A stretch of 64,000 bases of DNA from Bacillus wiedmannii (GCF_001583695.1 NZ_LOBC01000017.1:519561-583560); one strand, 5' to 3'. Counted from the stretch's first letter, positions 35,492 through 46,059 are shown. Notes: generated from the letters alone by a model not told the origin. Numbers and translations are program-made.

Positions 35492-36778
35492 ATGAAACAG
35501 CCACTCGCACATCGAATGCGCCCTACAAATATTCAAGAAATTATCGGACAACAACATTTAGTTGGTGAAGGAAAAATTTTATGGCGAATGGTCCAAGCAA
35601 ATCATTTTCAATCTATGATTTTATACGGCCCTCCAGGCACAGGAAAAACATCCATTGCGAGCGCAATTGCAGGAAGTACTGGAACCCCTTTTCGCCTATT
35701 AAACGCTGTTACTCATAATAAAAAAGATATGGAAGTTGTCGTACAAGAAGCAAAGATGCATCGACACCTCGTTTTAATTTTAGATGAAGTACACCGTCTA
35801 GATAAAGCAAAACAGGATTTTTTATTACCTCATTTAGAAAGCGGACTCCTTACCTTAATCGGTGCAACAACGAGTAATCCGTTCCATGCTATTAATTCTG
35901 CTATTCGAAGTCGTTGTCAAATCTTCGAATTACACGCATTAACAGAAGATGATCTTTTAATTGGCTTAAAACGAGCACTTGAAGATAAAGAAAAAGGTCT
36001 TGGGGAATATGATGTGACGGTTACGCCGGAAGCATTACATCACTTTGCAAATGCATCTGGTGGAGATATGCGTTCTGCTTATAATGCACTTGAACTAGCT
36101 GTTTTATCTAGCTTTACAACGGACGAAAAAGCTGCGGTAATTACGCTAGAAATTGCAGAAGAATGCTTGCAAAAAAAGAGCTTCGTTCACGACAAAGGTG
36201 GAGATGCTCATTATGACGTATTATCGGCATTTCAAAAATCGGTGCGCGGAAGTGATGTAAATGCAGCACTTCATTATTTAGCACGTCTTATTGAAGCTGG
36301 TGATTTACAAAGCATTGGTAGACGTCTTCTTATTATGGCATATGAAGATATCGGACTTGCTAGCCCACAAGCCGGACCGCGTACACTAGCAGCTATAGAA
36401 TCAGCGGAACGAGTTGGATTCCCAGAGGCACGCATACCACTTGCAAATGCTGTTATCGAGCTTTGCTTATCACCAAAATCAAACTCAGCTTACAAAGCAC
36501 TTGATACTGCATTACACGATTTACGTAACGGTCAAACAGGCGACATTCCAAGTCATTTAAAAGATAGTCATTACAAAGGCGCAGAATCACTTGGAAGAGG
36601 CATTGGATACTTGTATCCACACGACCATCCAAATGGATGGGTACAACAACAATACTTACCTGATAAAATAAAAAACAAACAATATTATAAACCGAAAACG
36701 ACAGGGAAATTTGAGCAAGCACTTTCTACTGTATATGAAAGATTACAAAGTTCGAATAAAACGAAAAATAAAGGGTAA
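35492..36778 (+). CDS. rarA: Replication-associated recombination protein RarA (MgsA/YrvN)
   Basis: The 428-residue AAA+ ATPase acts at stalled forks. Walker A 'YGPPGTGKTSIASAIAG' is at about 45-61; Walker B 'VLILDEVHRLDKAKQDFL', sensor 1 'LIGATTSNP' and the C-terminal tetramerisation domain ('ARLIEAGDLQSIGRRLLI', then 'IPSHLKDSHYKGAESLGRGI') follow. ATG 35492 is preferred; 48 upstream in-frame codons are low-complexity and lack a ribosome site. It is divergent from cymR. Confidence 0.94.
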   Translation: MKQPLAHRMRPTNIQEIIGQQHLVGEGKILWRMVQANHFQSMILYGPPGTGKTSIASAIAGSTGTPFRLLNAVTHNKKDMEVVVQEAKMHRHLVLILDEVHRLDKAKQDFLLPHLESGLLTLIGATTSNPFHAINSAIRSRCQIFELHALTEDDLLIGLKRALEDKEKGLGEYDVTVTPEALHHFANASGGDMRSAYNALELAVLSSFTTDEKAAVITLEIAEECLQKKSFVHDKGGDAHYDVLSAFQKSVRGSDVNAALHYLARLIEAGDLQSIGRRLLIMAYEDIGLASPQAGPRTLAAIESAERVGFPEARIPLANAVIELCLSPKSNSAYKALDTALHDLRNGQTGDIPSHLKDSHYKGAESLGRGIGYLYPHDHPNGWVQQQYLPDKIKNKQYYKPKTTGKFEQALSTVYERLQSSNKTKNKG

Positions 36779-36815
36779 CCTAAGCGAAAACGTCACCATT
36801 ATGGAGGCTTCGCTT

Positions 36816-37457
36816 ATGAAAACACGTCAAGATGCATGGACAAAAGAAGACGATCTCCTTTTAGCAGAAACTGTTTTACGACATATTCGCAGCGGTAGCA
36901 CACAAATAAAAGCATTCGATGAAGTCGGCGATACATTGAACCGCACTTCCGCAGCTTGCGGATTTAGATGGAATGCTGAAGTAAGACCGAATTACGAAGA
37001 TGCGGTGCAACTTGCAAAAAAACAACGTAAAGAATTAAAACGCTCTGAAGCTAAAATAGAAAAAGAGCATTTCACGCAAACGAAACAACTCGTAATTGAT
37101 GCCGAGTTTTCAGAAGATATTATACCAAACAAACAGGACCTTACAATGCAACATGTCATCTCGTTTTTGCAAAACTTAGAGCATACCAACCCTTCACTCG
37201 CAAAGTTACAAACTGAAAATGAAGTATTACAAGCTCAGCTCACGACTTTGAAAAAAACGAATCATGAACTGGAAGCAAAATTAGCGGTACTCTCAAAAAA
37301 ACAACAAGCAATCGAAGAAGATTATGCAATGCTTGTTAGAATTATGGACCGTGCTCGAAAACTCGTTTCAGTTGAAGAACAAGAAGAACAGATTGCTCCA
37401 ATTTTCAAGACAGATCAAAATGGAAATTTAGATATTATTTATTCTGCAGAAAATTAA
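36816..37457 (+). CDS. RsfA-family (Myb/SANT-like) transcription factor
   Basis: This 213-residue protein starts with a Myb/SANT-like domain 'TRQDAWTKEDDLLLAETVLR' (3-22) and 'GDTLNRTSAACGFRWNAEVR' (about 38-57), as in RsfA, the prespore regulator of B. subtilis, and YlbO. A coiled coil follows (about 130-185, 'KLQTENEVLQAQLTTLKKTN'). GGAGG precedes ATG 36816. It lies 37 bases after rarA and may be co-transcribed. B. subtilis does not have a gene of this family next to yrvN as far as I recall, so this is probably a B. cereus-group paralog acting in sporulation. Confidence 0.8.
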   Translation: MKTRQDAWTKEDDLLLAETVLRHIRSGSTQIKAFDEVGDTLNRTSAACGFRWNAEVRPNYEDAVQLAKKQRKELKRSEAKIEKEHFTQTKQLVIDAEFSEDIIPNKQDLTMQHVISFLQNLEHTNPSLAKLQTENEVLQAQLTTLKKTNHELEAKLAVLSKKQQAIEEDYAMLVRIMDRARKLVSVEEQEEQIAPIFKTDQNGNLDIIYSAEN

Positions 37458-37477
37458 AACGGATGTCACCTAATAGA

Positions 37478-37509
37478 AAAAGCATATACCCTAGACGGAT
37501 ATATGCTTT
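37478..37509. terminator. Bidirectional intrinsic terminator
   Basis: AAAAGCATATA...TATATGCTTT stem with a GC-containing loop and T-tract on both sides, between the convergent rsfA-like and tcdA genes. Confidence 0.85.
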
Positions 37510-37513
37510 CTTT

Positions 37514-38281
37514 TTATTCTTGCCCTACACGCTTCACTTCAACGTTTTTAATACGTTCACGTACAACGTGACTTGCCATAATTAGGCCTGCCACAGATGG
37601 TACGAATGCATTTGATGAAGGTGGTAATTTCGCTTTACGAATTTTTGCATTTTCGTCTGGTACGATTTCTTTACGTACTTCTTCACGAATTACGATTGGG
37701 TTTTCGTCAGAGAAGACAACTTTTACACCTTTTTTAATACCATCTTTACGAAGCTTCGTACGAATTACTTTCGCAATTGGATCTGTATGTGTTTTAGAGA
37801 TGTCCGCAATACGGAAACGAGTTGGGTCCATTTTATTTGCTGCACCCATGCATGAGATAATTTTAATTTTTCGACGTAAGCACTGTTTAATTAAATGAAT
37901 TTTGAACGTAATCGTATCAGATGCATCTACTACAAAATCCAATCCATGTTTGAAGAACTCTTCATATGTTTCATCAGTATAAAACATTTCTAGTCCAATT
38001 ACTTCACACTCTGGATTAATGTCTGCGATACGCTCTTTCATTAATTCTACTTTTGAACGCCCTACAGTAGATACTAACGCGTGAATTTGACGGTTTACGT
38101 TTGTAATATCTACAACGTCTTTATCGACTAATACGAGACGTCCTACACCAGAACGTGCTAACGCCTCTGCCGAAAATGACCCTACGCCGCCAATTCCTAA
38201 AATACCGACTGTACTATTTTTTAATATTTCAAGTCCTTCTTTACCGAAGGCTAATTCATTACGTGAAAATTGATGTAACAT
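37514..38281 (-). CDS. tcdA: tRNA threonylcarbamoyladenosine dehydratase TcdA (YrvM)
   Basis: The 255-residue E1-like enzyme cyclises t6A37 to ct6A using ATP. The nucleotide-binding motif 'VGILGIGGVGSFSAEALARS' (about 25-44), 'LVDKDVVDITNVNRQIHALV' (about 51-70) and 'VVDASDTITFKIHLIKQCLR' are those of the ThiF/MoeB/CsdL family. No zinc-binding CxxC pairs are seen. B. subtilis yrvM is likewise near aspS. GGAG precedes ATG 38281. Confidence 0.92.
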   Translation of the reverse strand: MLHQFSRNELAFGKEGLEILKNSTVGILGIGGVGSFSAEALARSGVGRLVLVDKDVVDITNVNRQIHALVSTVGRSKVELMKERIADINPECEVIGLEMFYTDETYEEFFKHGLDFVVDASDTITFKIHLIKQCLRRKIKIISCMGAANKMDPTRFRIADISKTHTDPIAKVIRTKLRKDGIKKGVKVVFSDENPIVIREEVRKEIVPDENAKIRKAKLPPSSNAFVPSVAGLIMASHVVRERIKNVEVKRVGQE

Positions 38282-38404
38282 TCAGCTCTACACTCCTATT
38301 ACAAAAATGGTCTATCATGTATTCTAGCGTTTTTCCGACTATTTGTATAGAAAAAGTTATAGAATTCCTAAAAATACATATTTCGAGAATAAAAACATAG
38401 TGTA

Positions 38405-38733
38405 AACCGGACTTTTTAAACAACCCTTTCAATATACGTTTAAAAAGGAGGATTTAGAGAACCGAGCAAATCGAGGCACGTATGCTAGGAGGAGCGCAGT
38501 GTAGGAGTACTACTCGAGCACTGGACTAGCATACGTAACAATGAAATGCGACAGTTATCTGAACCGGACTTTTTAAACAACCCTTTCAATATACGTTTAA
38601 AAAGGAGGATTCAGAGGGCCGAGCAGATCGAGGCGCTGAAGCCAGGAGGAGCGCAGTGTAGCTTTACTACTCGAGCACCGGACTGGCGAAGCAACGACGA
38701 GATGCGACTGCCCTCTGAACCGGATTTTTTAAA
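38405..38733. repeat. Two tandem copies of a structured ~156-bp repeat
   Basis: The gap 38282-38787 holds no protein gene. The junction AACCGGA followed by a T-tract and AAAC occurs at 38405, 38562 and 38718, giving two full units (157 and 156 bases). Each unit has a linker hairpin (CTTTTTAAAC/GTTTAAAAAG) and a rod: outer stem 38453-38462 with 38554-38563 in copy 1 and 38610-38619 with 38710-38719 in copy 2, and inner stem 38478-38488 with 38526-38536 and 38641-38645 with 38683-38687. Arms differ between copies but stay paired, suggesting selection on RNA or hairpin structure. An open frame across copy 2 is due to its length being a multiple of three. Confidence 0.85.
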
Positions 38734-38744
38734 CTTCCTCTCAA

Positions 38745-38783
38745 AAAAAGTCTAGACGGCTATAGTATAACCATCTAGACTTT
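38745..38783 (-). terminator. aspS intrinsic terminator
   Basis: Minus strand: AGTCTAGATGG...CCGTCTAGACT followed by seven T's, 5 bases after the aspS stop. Confidence 0.9.
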
Positions 38784-38787
38784 ATTC

Positions 38788-40563
38788 TTACTTCTCTTCT
38801 TTTAAGCTTAATTTTAAGTTTAACTCTTCAAGCTGTGCTTCTGCTACTGGGCTTGGAGCTTCTGTTAATAAGCAACTTGCGCTTGCTGTTTTCGGGAATG
38901 CAATTGTATCACGAAGGTTCGTACGGCCTGCAAGTAACATAACAAGACGGTCTAAACCTAATGCGATACCACCGTGTGGTGGAGTACCGTATTCGAATGC
39001 TTCTAATAAGAATCCGAATTGCTCTTGTGCTTCTTCTTGTGAGAATCCAAGTGCTTTGAACATTTTTTCTTGTACGTCACGCTCGTAAATACGAAGTGAT
39101 CCACCGCCAAGCTCATAACCATTTAATACAAGGTCATATGCTTGTGCACGTGCTTTTTCTGGTGCCGTTTCTAATAACTCAACATCTTCACGGAATGGCA
39201 TTGTGAATGGGTGGTGAGCTGCGAAGTAACGATCTGCATCTTCATCGTACTCAAGAAGTGGCCAATCCGTTACCCATAGGAAGTTAAATTTACTTTCGTC
39301 AATTAACTCAATCTCTTTACCTAGACGTAAACGAAGTGCACCTAAGCTATCTGCAACAACACTCTTCTTATCTGCTACGAATAGTAATAAGTCGCCAGCA
39401 GTAGCTTCTAATGTAGCCATTAACGCGTTTGCTTCTTCTTCACCGAAGAATTTCGCAATCGGTCCTTTTAAGCCGTCCTCTTCCACTTTAAGCCAAGCTA
39501 GACCTTTTGCACCGTATACTTTTACGAATTCAGTTAATGCATCGATATCTTTACGAGAGTATTTGCTCGCAGCACCTTTTGCATTAATTGCTTTTACTTG
39601 TCCGCCGCTTTCTACAGCACTTGTAAATACTTTAAAACCACAACCTACTGCAAATTCAGATAGGTCTGTTAATTCCATTTCAAAGCGGGTATCTGGCTTA
39701 TCAGAACCGTAACGAGCCATTGCATCAGCATATTTCATACGAGGGAATGGTGCACTCACTTCTACACCTTTTGCATCCTTCATAACTTTCGTCATCATGC
39801 GCTCCATCATATCTAAAATTTCATCTTGTGTTAAGAATGAAGCTTCGATATCGATTTGCGTGAATTCTGGTTGACGGTCTGCACGTAAATCTTCGTCACG
39901 GAAACAACGTGCTACTTGATAGTAACGCTCAAATCCGCCGACCATAAGAAGCTGTTTAAATAATTGTGGAGACTGTGGTAACGCATAGAATTCACCATCA
40001 TGTACACGACTTGGTACTAAATAGTCACGAGCTCCTTCTGGTGTACTCTTCGTTAAAATTGGTGTTTCCACTTCTAAGAACTCTTCTGTGTCTAAGAAGT
40101 TACGAATTGTTTTCGTTACGTCGTGACGCATTTTGAATGTGTTAAACATTGCAGGACGACGTAAGTCTAAATAACGATATTTTAAACGCACATCTTCTGA
40201 TGCATCTGTATCATCAGCAATAATGATTGGCGTTGTTTTTGCTGCATTTAATACGTTTACTTTCGTTGCTTGTACTTCAATACGACCCGTTGCCATATTG
40301 TCATTAATTGCGCCTTCACCACGCTCAACAACTGTACCTTCTACGTGCAATACGTATTCACTACGAATAGTTTCTGCTATTTCTAACGCTTCTTTTGATG
40401 TTTCTGGGTTAAATACAACTTGCACGATACCTGTACGGTCACGTAAGTCGATAAAGATTAATCCACCTAAATCACGGCGTTTTTGTACCCAACCTTTTAA
40501 TTGAACTGTTTGTCCAACTGCTTCTACTGTTACTTTTCCACATGCATGTGTTCTTTCAGCCAC
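38788..40563 (-). CDS. aspS: Aspartate-tRNA ligase
   Basis: The 591-residue class II synthetase has the N-terminal OB-fold anticodon domain (1-~105, '[20 protein letters not shown]'), motif 2 '[20 protein letters not shown]' (about 209-228), the bacterial GAD insertion (about 290-410) and motif 3 '[20 protein letters not shown]' (about 538-557). The start is GTG at 40563 after AGGGGG. It lies 12 bases after hisS and shares its T-box control. Confidence 0.97.
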   Translation of the reverse strand: MAERTHACGKVTVEAVGQTVQLKGWVQKRRDLGGLIFIDLRDRTGIVQVVFNPETSKEALEIAETIRSEYVLHVEGTVVERGEGAINDNMATGRIEVQATKVNVLNAAKTTPIIIADDTDASEDVRLKYRYLDLRRPAMFNTFKMRHDVTKTIRNFLDTEEFLEVETPILTKSTPEGARDYLVPSRVHDGEFYALPQSPQLFKQLLMVGGFERYYQVARCFRDEDLRADRQPEFTQIDIEASFLTQDEILDMMERMMTKVMKDAKGVEVSAPFPRMKYADAMARYGSDKPDTRFEMELTDLSEFAVGCGFKVFTSAVESGGQVKAINAKGAASKYSRKDIDALTEFVKVYGAKGLAWLKVEEDGLKGPIAKFFGEEEANALMATLEATAGDLLLFVADKKSVVADSLGALRLRLGKEIELIDESKFNFLWVTDWPLLEYDEDADRYFAAHHPFTMPFREDVELLETAPEKARAQAYDLVLNGYELGGGSLRIYERDVQEKMFKALGFSQEEAQEQFGFLLEAFEYGTPPHGGIALGLDRLVMLLAGRTNLRDTIAFPKTASASCLLTEAPSPVAEAQLEELNLKLSLKEEK

Positions 40564-40575
40564 TGTAAGTTCCCC

Positions 40576-41847
40576 CTATATTAATTTCTCTGCTACGTAT
40601 GAAGCAAATACATCTAATGCTACTTCTTCTTGTTCGCCTGTCGCCATATCTTTTAAGTTAATGATGCCTTTATCTAGCTCATCTTCCCCTAATACAGCTA
40701 CAAATTTCGCCTTTAGACGATCTGCTGATTTAAATTGTGCTTTCATTTTACGGTCTAAATAATCTTTTTCAACTGATAATCCAGCTTTACGAAGATCAAA
40801 CGCAATTTTCGCAGCATGGTCTTTCGCTTTTTCACCAAGCGCTACAACATAACAATCAATACTATGTTCAATTGGTAATTCTATGTTTTCAGCTTTTAGC
40901 GCCATAATTAAACGTTCGATACTCATCGCAAAACCGATACCTGGCATTTCTGGCCCACCGATTTCTTGTACAAGCCCGTTATAACGGCCACCGCCGCTTA
41001 ATGTAGTGATAGCACCGAAACCTTCTGCCTCACTCATAATTTCAAAAACAGTGTGTTGGTAGTAGTCTAAACCACGTACTAAGTTCGGATCTTTTTCAAA
41101 TGGAACATCCATCATCGTTAATAGTTCTTGAACTTTGTCGTAGTATACTGCTGAATCTTCGTTTAAGTATTCTGTAATAGATGGTGCTGTTCCCATTAAT
41201 TCATGGTTACGGTCCTTCTTACAATCTAAAATACGAAGAGGATTCTTTTCTAAACGAGATTGGCAGTCAGAACAGAACTCACCGATACGTGGCTCGAAGT
41301 GTGCGATTAACGCATCACGGTGCGCTTGACGGCTCGCCGCATCACCTAAGCTGTTTAATACAACTTTAATATTTTTTAAGCCCATGCCGCGGTAAAACTC
41401 TACAGCAAGTGCAATTACTTCTGCATCAATCGCAGGATCGTTACTACCGATTGCTTCAATACCGAATTGTACGAATTGACGATAGCGACCTGCTTGTGGT
41501 CTTTCGTAACGGAACATTTGACCAATATAGTATAATTTCGTTGGTTGTGTTGCATCACCGAACATTTTGTTTTCAACGTAAGAACGTACAACAGGTGCAG
41601 TACCTTCTGGACGTAATGTTAAACTGCGCTCTCCACGATCTTGGAATGAGTACATTTCTTTTTGTACGATATCTGTCGTATCACCAACACCACGTAAAAA
41701 TAGCTCAGTGTGTTCAAAAATTGGTGTACGAATTTCTTTATAGTTGTAACGACGGCAAATTTCGCGTGCTTGCCCTTCGATATACTGCCATAACTCAACG
41801 CTACCTGGAAGAATATCTTGCGTTCCGCGTGGGATTTGAATAGACAT
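40576..41847 (-). CDS. hisS: Histidine-tRNA ligase
   Basis: This 423-residue class II synthetase has motif 1 in '[20 protein letters not shown]', motif 2 '[19 protein letters not shown]' (about 111-129), the His-specific '[14 protein letters not shown]' (about 260-273) and motif 3 '[15 protein letters not shown]' (about 306-320), followed by the anticodon domain. ATG 41847 follows GAGGAGG; a 53-codon upstream in-frame extension crosses the T-box terminator and is rejected. Confidence 0.97.
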   Translation of the reverse strand: MSIQIPRGTQDILPGSVELWQYIEGQAREICRRYNYKEIRTPIFEHTELFLRGVGDTTDIVQKEMYSFQDRGERSLTLRPEGTAPVVRSYVENKMFGDATQPTKLYYIGQMFRYERPQAGRYRQFVQFGIEAIGSNDPAIDAEVIALAVEFYRGMGLKNIKVVLNSLGDAASRQAHRDALIAHFEPRIGEFCSDCQSRLEKNPLRILDCKKDRNHELMGTAPSITEYLNEDSAVYYDKVQELLTMMDVPFEKDPNLVRGLDYYQHTVFEIMSEAEGFGAITTLSGGGRYNGLVQEIGGPEMPGIGFAMSIERLIMALKAENIELPIEHSIDCYVVALGEKAKDHAAKIAFDLRKAGLSVEKDYLDRKMKAQFKSADRLKAKFVAVLGEDELDKGIINLKDMATGEQEEVALDVFASYVAEKLI

Positions 41848-41887
41848 ATTCAGTTCCTCCTCAAATTGTTTTAATCTTAATAAAAAT

Positions 41888-42161
41888 AAAAAAACTCCCG
41901 CCTCTACTGTTTGAACAGTAGGGACGAGAGTATTATACCCGTGGTGCCACCCTAATTGAAGCACGTATGCTTCCACTTTTTTAATAACGCTTAAATGTGC
42001 GTTCATCCCTACTAAGCATATATGCCGTTCAAGTTGAAACCTCTAGAGTGTCATTCAATCAGTCATCATGCAGAAATGTTTTCAGCCTAAGACATTTCTT
42101 CTCTTTCCATGTGTGTCTCATTTACTCTTCTCTATCAACGGTTATATTCATATGTAAATAT
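41888..42161 (-). promoter_or_regulatory. T-box leader of hisS-aspS
   Basis: The T-box core AGGGTGGCACCACGGG (41938-41953, minus strand) precedes a terminator formed by CTCGTCCCTACTG...CAGTAGAGGCGGGAG and TTTTTT (41888-41932). Upstream stems fill the 350-base leader. A candidate His codon CAC lies at 42048-42050 but the specifier loop was not folded rigorously. Uncharged tRNA-His should switch on both synthetase genes. Confidence 0.9.
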
Positions 42162-42167
42162 AAAATT

Positions 42168-42196
42168 ACTATACGTTTGTTGAGTAGGATTGTCAA
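42168..42196 (-). promoter_or_regulatory. hisS leader promoter
   Basis: Minus strand TTGACA (42191-42196) and TATAGT (42168-42173) with a 17-base spacer; it overlaps the region just after the small HTH gene's stop. Confidence 0.85.
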
Positions 42197-42201
42197 GTAC
42201 T

Positions 42202-42378
42202 CTAAGAGCGTTCAATCTGCTTCTTTAGACGCTTTACATCTTGAAGAGAAATCCCAAACTCAGAAGCAAGTTCCATTGAAGTATTGTTTTGCTCTTTTGA
42301 AATAAAATCATGAAAATTTACGTTAAACAGTTGATTTGCACCATTTGTAACAGAATGTCCTTTTTCATTCATACGCAT
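42202..42378 (-). CDS. Small HTH-containing protein (sigma-factor-like), unknown
   Basis: The 58-residue protein ends in a probable helix-turn-helix, 'TSMELASEFGISLQDVKRLK' (about 33-52), like sigma region 4 or a small anti-repressor. ATG 42378 is chosen because GAGGG lies about nine bases before it; a TTG further upstream has no site. B. subtilis has a small gene, yrzK, near this position between dtd and hisS, and this may be its counterpart, but I cannot confirm similarity. It is followed directly by the hisS promoter. Confidence 0.6.
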   Translation of the reverse strand: MRMNEKGHSVTNGANQLFNVNFHDFISKEQNNTSMELASEFGISLQDVKRLKKQIERS

Positions 42379-42399
42379 ACGTATATCCCTCACATTCAA

Positions 42400-42605
42400 T
42401 ATAGATGTTTTACTTTTTATTGTTCCATATTGATGAAAGAGTTATACATAACTGAAACAGCTATTGATTCCAAATAAAGTAAAACTTTAATGAATAAGGG
42501 TTTTGTCCATCGCCACTCATTATTAACCCTCACTAATCAGGCTTCGACGGGCAGTGGATCTCCCACAAATAGCGAGATAAATGAACAAAACATACAACAA
42601 TGTAT
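42400..42605. other. Intergenic stretch with possible stem element
   Basis: No credible gene is seen between the small HTH gene and the dtd terminator. The stretch 42511-42572 can fold weakly: CCACT...AGTGG and CCC...GGG arms flank GCTTCGACGGGCAGTGG. It is more GC-rich than its surroundings. It may be a remnant or a dispersed repeat; support is weak. Confidence 0.3.
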
Positions 42606-42639
42606 AAAAAAGAGGGGATTATGTAATCCCCTCTTTTTT
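42606..42639. terminator. dtd intrinsic terminator
   Basis: AAAAAAGAGGGGATTA / TAATCCCCTCTTTTTT, a perfect 16-pair stem with a 2-base centre, 9 bases after the dtd stop. Confidence 0.93.
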
Positions 42640-42647
42640 AAGCAACA

Positions 42648-43088
42648 CTATTTACTATCCACAATTAAGGTCACCGGACCATCATTGATTAAAGAAACAT
42701 CCATCATTGCTCCGAACTTCCCTGTTTCTACATGCAATCCTTGCTTACGAACTTCCTCATTAAAGAAATCATATAAACGCTCTGCATAATCAGGTTTGGC
42801 AGCATCCATAAAGTTGGGACGTCTTCCCTTGCGGCAATCTCCGTATAATGTGAATTGCGAAATTGATAGAACTTGTCCTTCTACATCAAGTACAGAATGG
42901 TTCATCTTTCCACTCTCATCTTCAAAAATACGTAAGTTCGCAATTTTTTCTGCAATGTAAGTTGCATCTTTTTCTGTATCTTCATGCGTAATGCCAACTA
43001 GTAATGTTAAACCGAACGGAATTTGTCCTACGATCTCACCGTCTACTGTGACAGACGCTTCTTTTGATCGCTGTAAAACAACTCTCAT
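42648..43088 (-). CDS. dtd: D-aminoacyl-tRNA deacylase
   Basis: The 146-residue enzyme hydrolyses D-aminoacyl-tRNA. It contains the two signature active-site segments, '[20 protein letters not shown]' (about 74-93) and '[12 protein letters not shown]' at the C-terminus (the cross-subunit GP motif), and N-terminal '[20 protein letters not shown]'. Length is standard. It lies 17 bases after rel, as in many Bacillus genomes. GGGAG precedes ATG 43088. Confidence 0.96.
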   Translation of the reverse strand: MRVVLQRSKEASVTVDGEIVGQIPFGLTLLVGITHEDTEKDATYIAEKIANLRIFEDESGKMNHSVLDVEGQVLSISQFTLYGDCRKGRRPNFMDAAKPDYAERLYDFFNEEVRKQGLHVETGKFGAMMDVSLINDGPVTLIVDSK

Positions 43089-43105
43089 CTTTTCTACACT
43101 CCCTA

Positions 43106-45289
43106 TTAATGCATCATGCGTCGTACTGCATAAATTTCTGGGACACGTTTAATGCGTTCTACTACTTTTTTCAAGTGCTGTAAGTTACGAATAGAGATTG
43201 ACATATTAATTGTCGCCATCTTATTACGGTCACTTCTACCAGAAACTGCCGAAATGTACGTTTTCGTCTCTGTAACAGCTTGTAATACTTCATTTAATAA
43301 GCCACGGCGATCGTAACCTGAAATTTCAATATCAACGTTATACTCAATTTCTTTTTCAGGACTACCTTCCCACTCTACTTCCAATAAACGTTCTATAGCT
43401 TCTTCTGTATGAACATTTACACAATCACGGCGGTGAATCGATACACCTCGGCCTTTCGTAATATACCCAACGATATCATCACCTGGAACCGGGTTACAGC
43501 ATTTTGATAAACGAATTAATAAATTATCCGCACCACTTACTTTAACACCAGAATCCCATTTTCGAATTTTCATCGGTTTACGAACTTCTTTAACTTCAAC
43601 GATTTCTTCTTCTTCACGTTGCTTACGGAATTTGTCCGTTAGTCGCGTAACAATTTGCGACGCTGTAATCCCGCTATATCCAACTGCTGCAAACATATCT
43701 TCTTCATTTGCAAAGTTGAATTTTTCAGCAACACGTTTTAAATTGTCCGGAGCTAACACTTCTTTCATCTCATACTCTAGGCTACGCACTTCTTTCTCAA
43801 CAAGTTCACGGCCTTTTTCAATATTTTCATCTCTACGTTGCTTCTTAAAGAATTGACGTATTTTGTTTTTTGCATGAGATGTTTGAGCAAGTTTCACCCA
43901 GTCTTGACTTGGCCCATACGAATGTTTCGATGTTAAAATTTCAATGATGTCACCTGTTTTTAATTTATAATCAAGCGTCACCATTTTCCCGTTTACTTTT
44001 GCACCAATTGTTTTATTTCCAATCTCCGAATGGACACGATACGAAAAGTCAATCGGAACAGATCCAAGTGGCAATTCCATTACGTCGCCTTTCGGTGTAA
44101 AGACGAATACCATGTCAGAGAATAAATCAATTTTTAATGACTCCATAAACTCTTCTGCATTAGAAGCTTCATTTTGCCATTCTAATATTTGACGGAACCA
44201 TGTAAGTTTCTTCTCTAATGTACCTGTTGTTTCTGCTGTTTTTCCTTCTTTATACGCCCAGTGCGCCGCGATCCCGAATTCTGCAATCTCATGCATTTCT
44301 TTCGTACGAATTTGCACTTCAAGCGGATCACCTTTCGGCCCAATTACAGTCGTATGAAGAGATTGATATAGATTTGCTTTCGGCATTGCAATATAATCTT
44401 TAAAACGACCTGGCATTGGCTTCCAGCACGTATGAATAATTCCAAGCACCGCATAACAATCTTTAATACTATTTACTACGACACGTACAGCTAGTAAATC
44501 GTAAATTTCATTGAACTGTTTATTTTGCAGTGCCATTTTACGATAAATACTGTAAATATGTTTTGGTCTTCCAGAAATCTCTGGTTGAATTGAAACCTCT
44601 TTTAATTTCTCACGAATACCAGTCATTACTTCATCTAAATACTCTTCACGCTCTGCACGTTTACGCTTCATTAAATTTACAATACGATAATATTGTTGCG
44701 GATTTAAATAGCGAAGTGACGTATCCTCTAACTCCCATTTAATAGTACTAATTCCGAGTCTATGTGCTAAAGGTGCAAAGATTTCTAACGTTTCATTTGC
44801 AATGCGACGCTGCTTCTCTTGAGGCAAATGTTTCAATGTACGCATGTTATGAAGACGATCAGCTAGTTTAATTAAAATAACTCGAATATCTTGAGCCATT
44901 GCGATAAACATTTTGCGATGGTTTTCTGCTTGTTGTTGCTCATGAGATTTATATTTAATCTTTCCGAGCTTTGTTACACCATCGACAAGCATAGCAATTT
45001 CTTTATTAAATTCCCGTTCAATATCTTCTAATGTAATTTCTGTATCTTCCACTACATCATGCAAGAAACCTGCTGATACTGTAGCTGGATCCATGTGTAA
45101 ATCAACTAAAATACCTGCAACTTGAATTGGATGAATAATGTACGGTTCACCCGATTTTCTGTATTGTTCGCTATGCGCATCACGTGCATATTCATAGGCA
45201 CGTGCCACTAGCTCAATATCTTCATCTGCTAAATATTGACTTGCTTTCTCGAGTACCTGTTCAGCTGTTAGTACCTGCTCATTTGCCAT
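43106..45289 (-). CDS. relA: Bifunctional (p)ppGpp synthetase/hydrolase Rel
   Basis: This 727-residue RSH protein makes and degrades (p)ppGpp. The HD hydrolase domain (about 25-180) keeps His77-Asp78 in '[12 protein letters not shown]', so hydrolysis is expected. The synthetase domain (about 220-360) has '[20 protein letters not shown]'. TGS (about 390-450), helical and zinc-finger-like regions ('[20 protein letters not shown]') and a C-terminal ACT domain (about 655-727) follow. AAGGTG precedes ATG 45289. Confidence 0.97.
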   Translation of the reverse strand: MANEQVLTAEQVLEKASQYLADEDIELVARAYEYARDAHSEQYRKSGEPYIIHPIQVAGILVDLHMDPATVSAGFLHDVVEDTEITLEDIEREFNKEIAMLVDGVTKLGKIKYKSHEQQQAENHRKMFIAMAQDIRVILIKLADRLHNMRTLKHLPQEKQRRIANETLEIFAPLAHRLGISTIKWELEDTSLRYLNPQQYYRIVNLMKRKRAEREEYLDEVMTGIREKLKEVSIQPEISGRPKHIYSIYRKMALQNKQFNEIYDLLAVRVVVNSIKDCYAVLGIIHTCWKPMPGRFKDYIAMPKANLYQSLHTTVIGPKGDPLEVQIRTKEMHEIAEFGIAAHWAYKEGKTAETTGTLEKKLTWFRQILEWQNEASNAEEFMESLKIDLFSDMVFVFTPKGDVMELPLGSVPIDFSYRVHSEIGNKTIGAKVNGKMVTLDYKLKTGDIIEILTSKHSYGPSQDWVKLAQTSHAKNKIRQFFKKQRRDENIEKGRELVEKEVRSLEYEMKEVLAPDNLKRVAEKFNFANEEDMFAAVGYSGITASQIVTRLTDKFRKQREEEEIVEVKEVRKPMKIRKWDSGVKVSGADNLLIRLSKCCNPVPGDDIVGYITKGRGVSIHRRDCVNVHTEEAIERLLEVEWEGSPEKEIEYNVDIEISGYDRRGLLNEVLQAVTETKTYISAVSGRSDRNKMATINMSISIRNLQHLKKVVERIKRVPEIYAVRRMMH

Positions 45290-45430
45290 CGAATCACCTT
45301 TTATTGAAAATTGACTTTATCTTAATTAAGTAGAATAAATTATATTCTATCATTATAACCTAATGATTGTGAATTGTGAAAAGGAAAAGATTTTACTGAC
45401 ATTTCACCTTATTTTTTTGTGCAATTATAC

Positions 45431-45472
45431 AAAAGTACCCGCTCCTCTCCAAGAGATTCACGGGTACTTTTT
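45431..45472 (-). terminator. apt intrinsic terminator
   Basis: AAAAGTACCCG / CGGGTACTTTT with a 19-base internal loop-hairpin, between apt and rel. The gap 45290-45430 beyond it is AT-rich and should hold the rel promoter. Confidence 0.8.
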
Positions 45473-45499
45473 ATCACCGTAGTTTTACCTATATAGTGA

Positions 45500-46012
45500 T
45501 TAGTATTTTTCTAATACTAATACATCGTAACCATCTAACATTTTACGACCATCTAAGTAAGTAAGCTCTACTAAGAATGCAATTCCTGCTACAACTCCGC
45601 CAAGTTCTTCAACTAGCTTAATTGTCGCTTCAATTGTTCCACCTGTAGCTAATAGATCATCTGTAATCAATACGCGTTGACCTGGCTTAATTGCATCTTT
45701 ATGGATTGTTAAAACATCTTTACCATATTCTTTACCGTAGTCAACTGTAATTACTTCACGTGGTAATTTCCCTAATTTACGAACTGGTGCAAAACCTACT
45801 TCTAACGCATAAGAAACTGGGCAACCGATAATAAAGCCACGTGCTTCTGGCCCTACTACAACGTCAATGTCTCTTTTCTTTGCATACTCAACGATTGCAT
45901 CTGTTGCTGCTTTGTATGCTTTACCGTCGTTCATTAACGGTGTAATGTCTTTAAATACAATACCTTCTTTTGGATAATCCGGTACAATTGCGATATGTTG
46001 CTTGAAATCCAT
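45500..46012 (-). CDS. apt: Adenine phosphoribosyltransferase
   Basis: The 170-residue enzyme converts adenine and PRPP to AMP. The PRPP-binding motif is '[19 protein letters not shown]' (about 114-132), and '[20 protein letters not shown]' and '[19 protein letters not shown]' (about 55-73) are typical. It recycles adenine made by MtnN, whose gene is in the same window. GAGGAGG precedes ATG 46012; recJ is 47 bases upstream. Confidence 0.97.
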   Translation of the reverse strand: MDFKQHIAIVPDYPKEGIVFKDITPLMNDGKAYKAATDAIVEYAKKRDIDVVVGPEARGFIIGCPVSYALEVGFAPVRKLGKLPREVITVDYGKEYGKDVLTIHKDAIKPGQRVLITDDLLATGGTIEATIKLVEELGGVVAGIAFLVELTYLDGRKMLDGYDVLVLEKY

Positions 46013-46059
46013 ATTTCTGAATCCTCCTCAGATCTAAAAGGTTTGTAAATACAAATCCT

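Noticed and set aside
38405-38733. 6S-1 RNA gene, expected between aspS and yrvM/tcdA by comparison with B. subtilis
   Set aside because: The region is a two-copy tandem repeat of about 156 bases rather than a single rod of about 190 bases with a central bubble, and I see no similarity to the 6S sequence I remember.
38546-38755. 69-codon open frame through the second repeat copy
   Set aside because: It has no ribosome site, and the frame exists because the unit length is a multiple of three; the other copy is out of phase.
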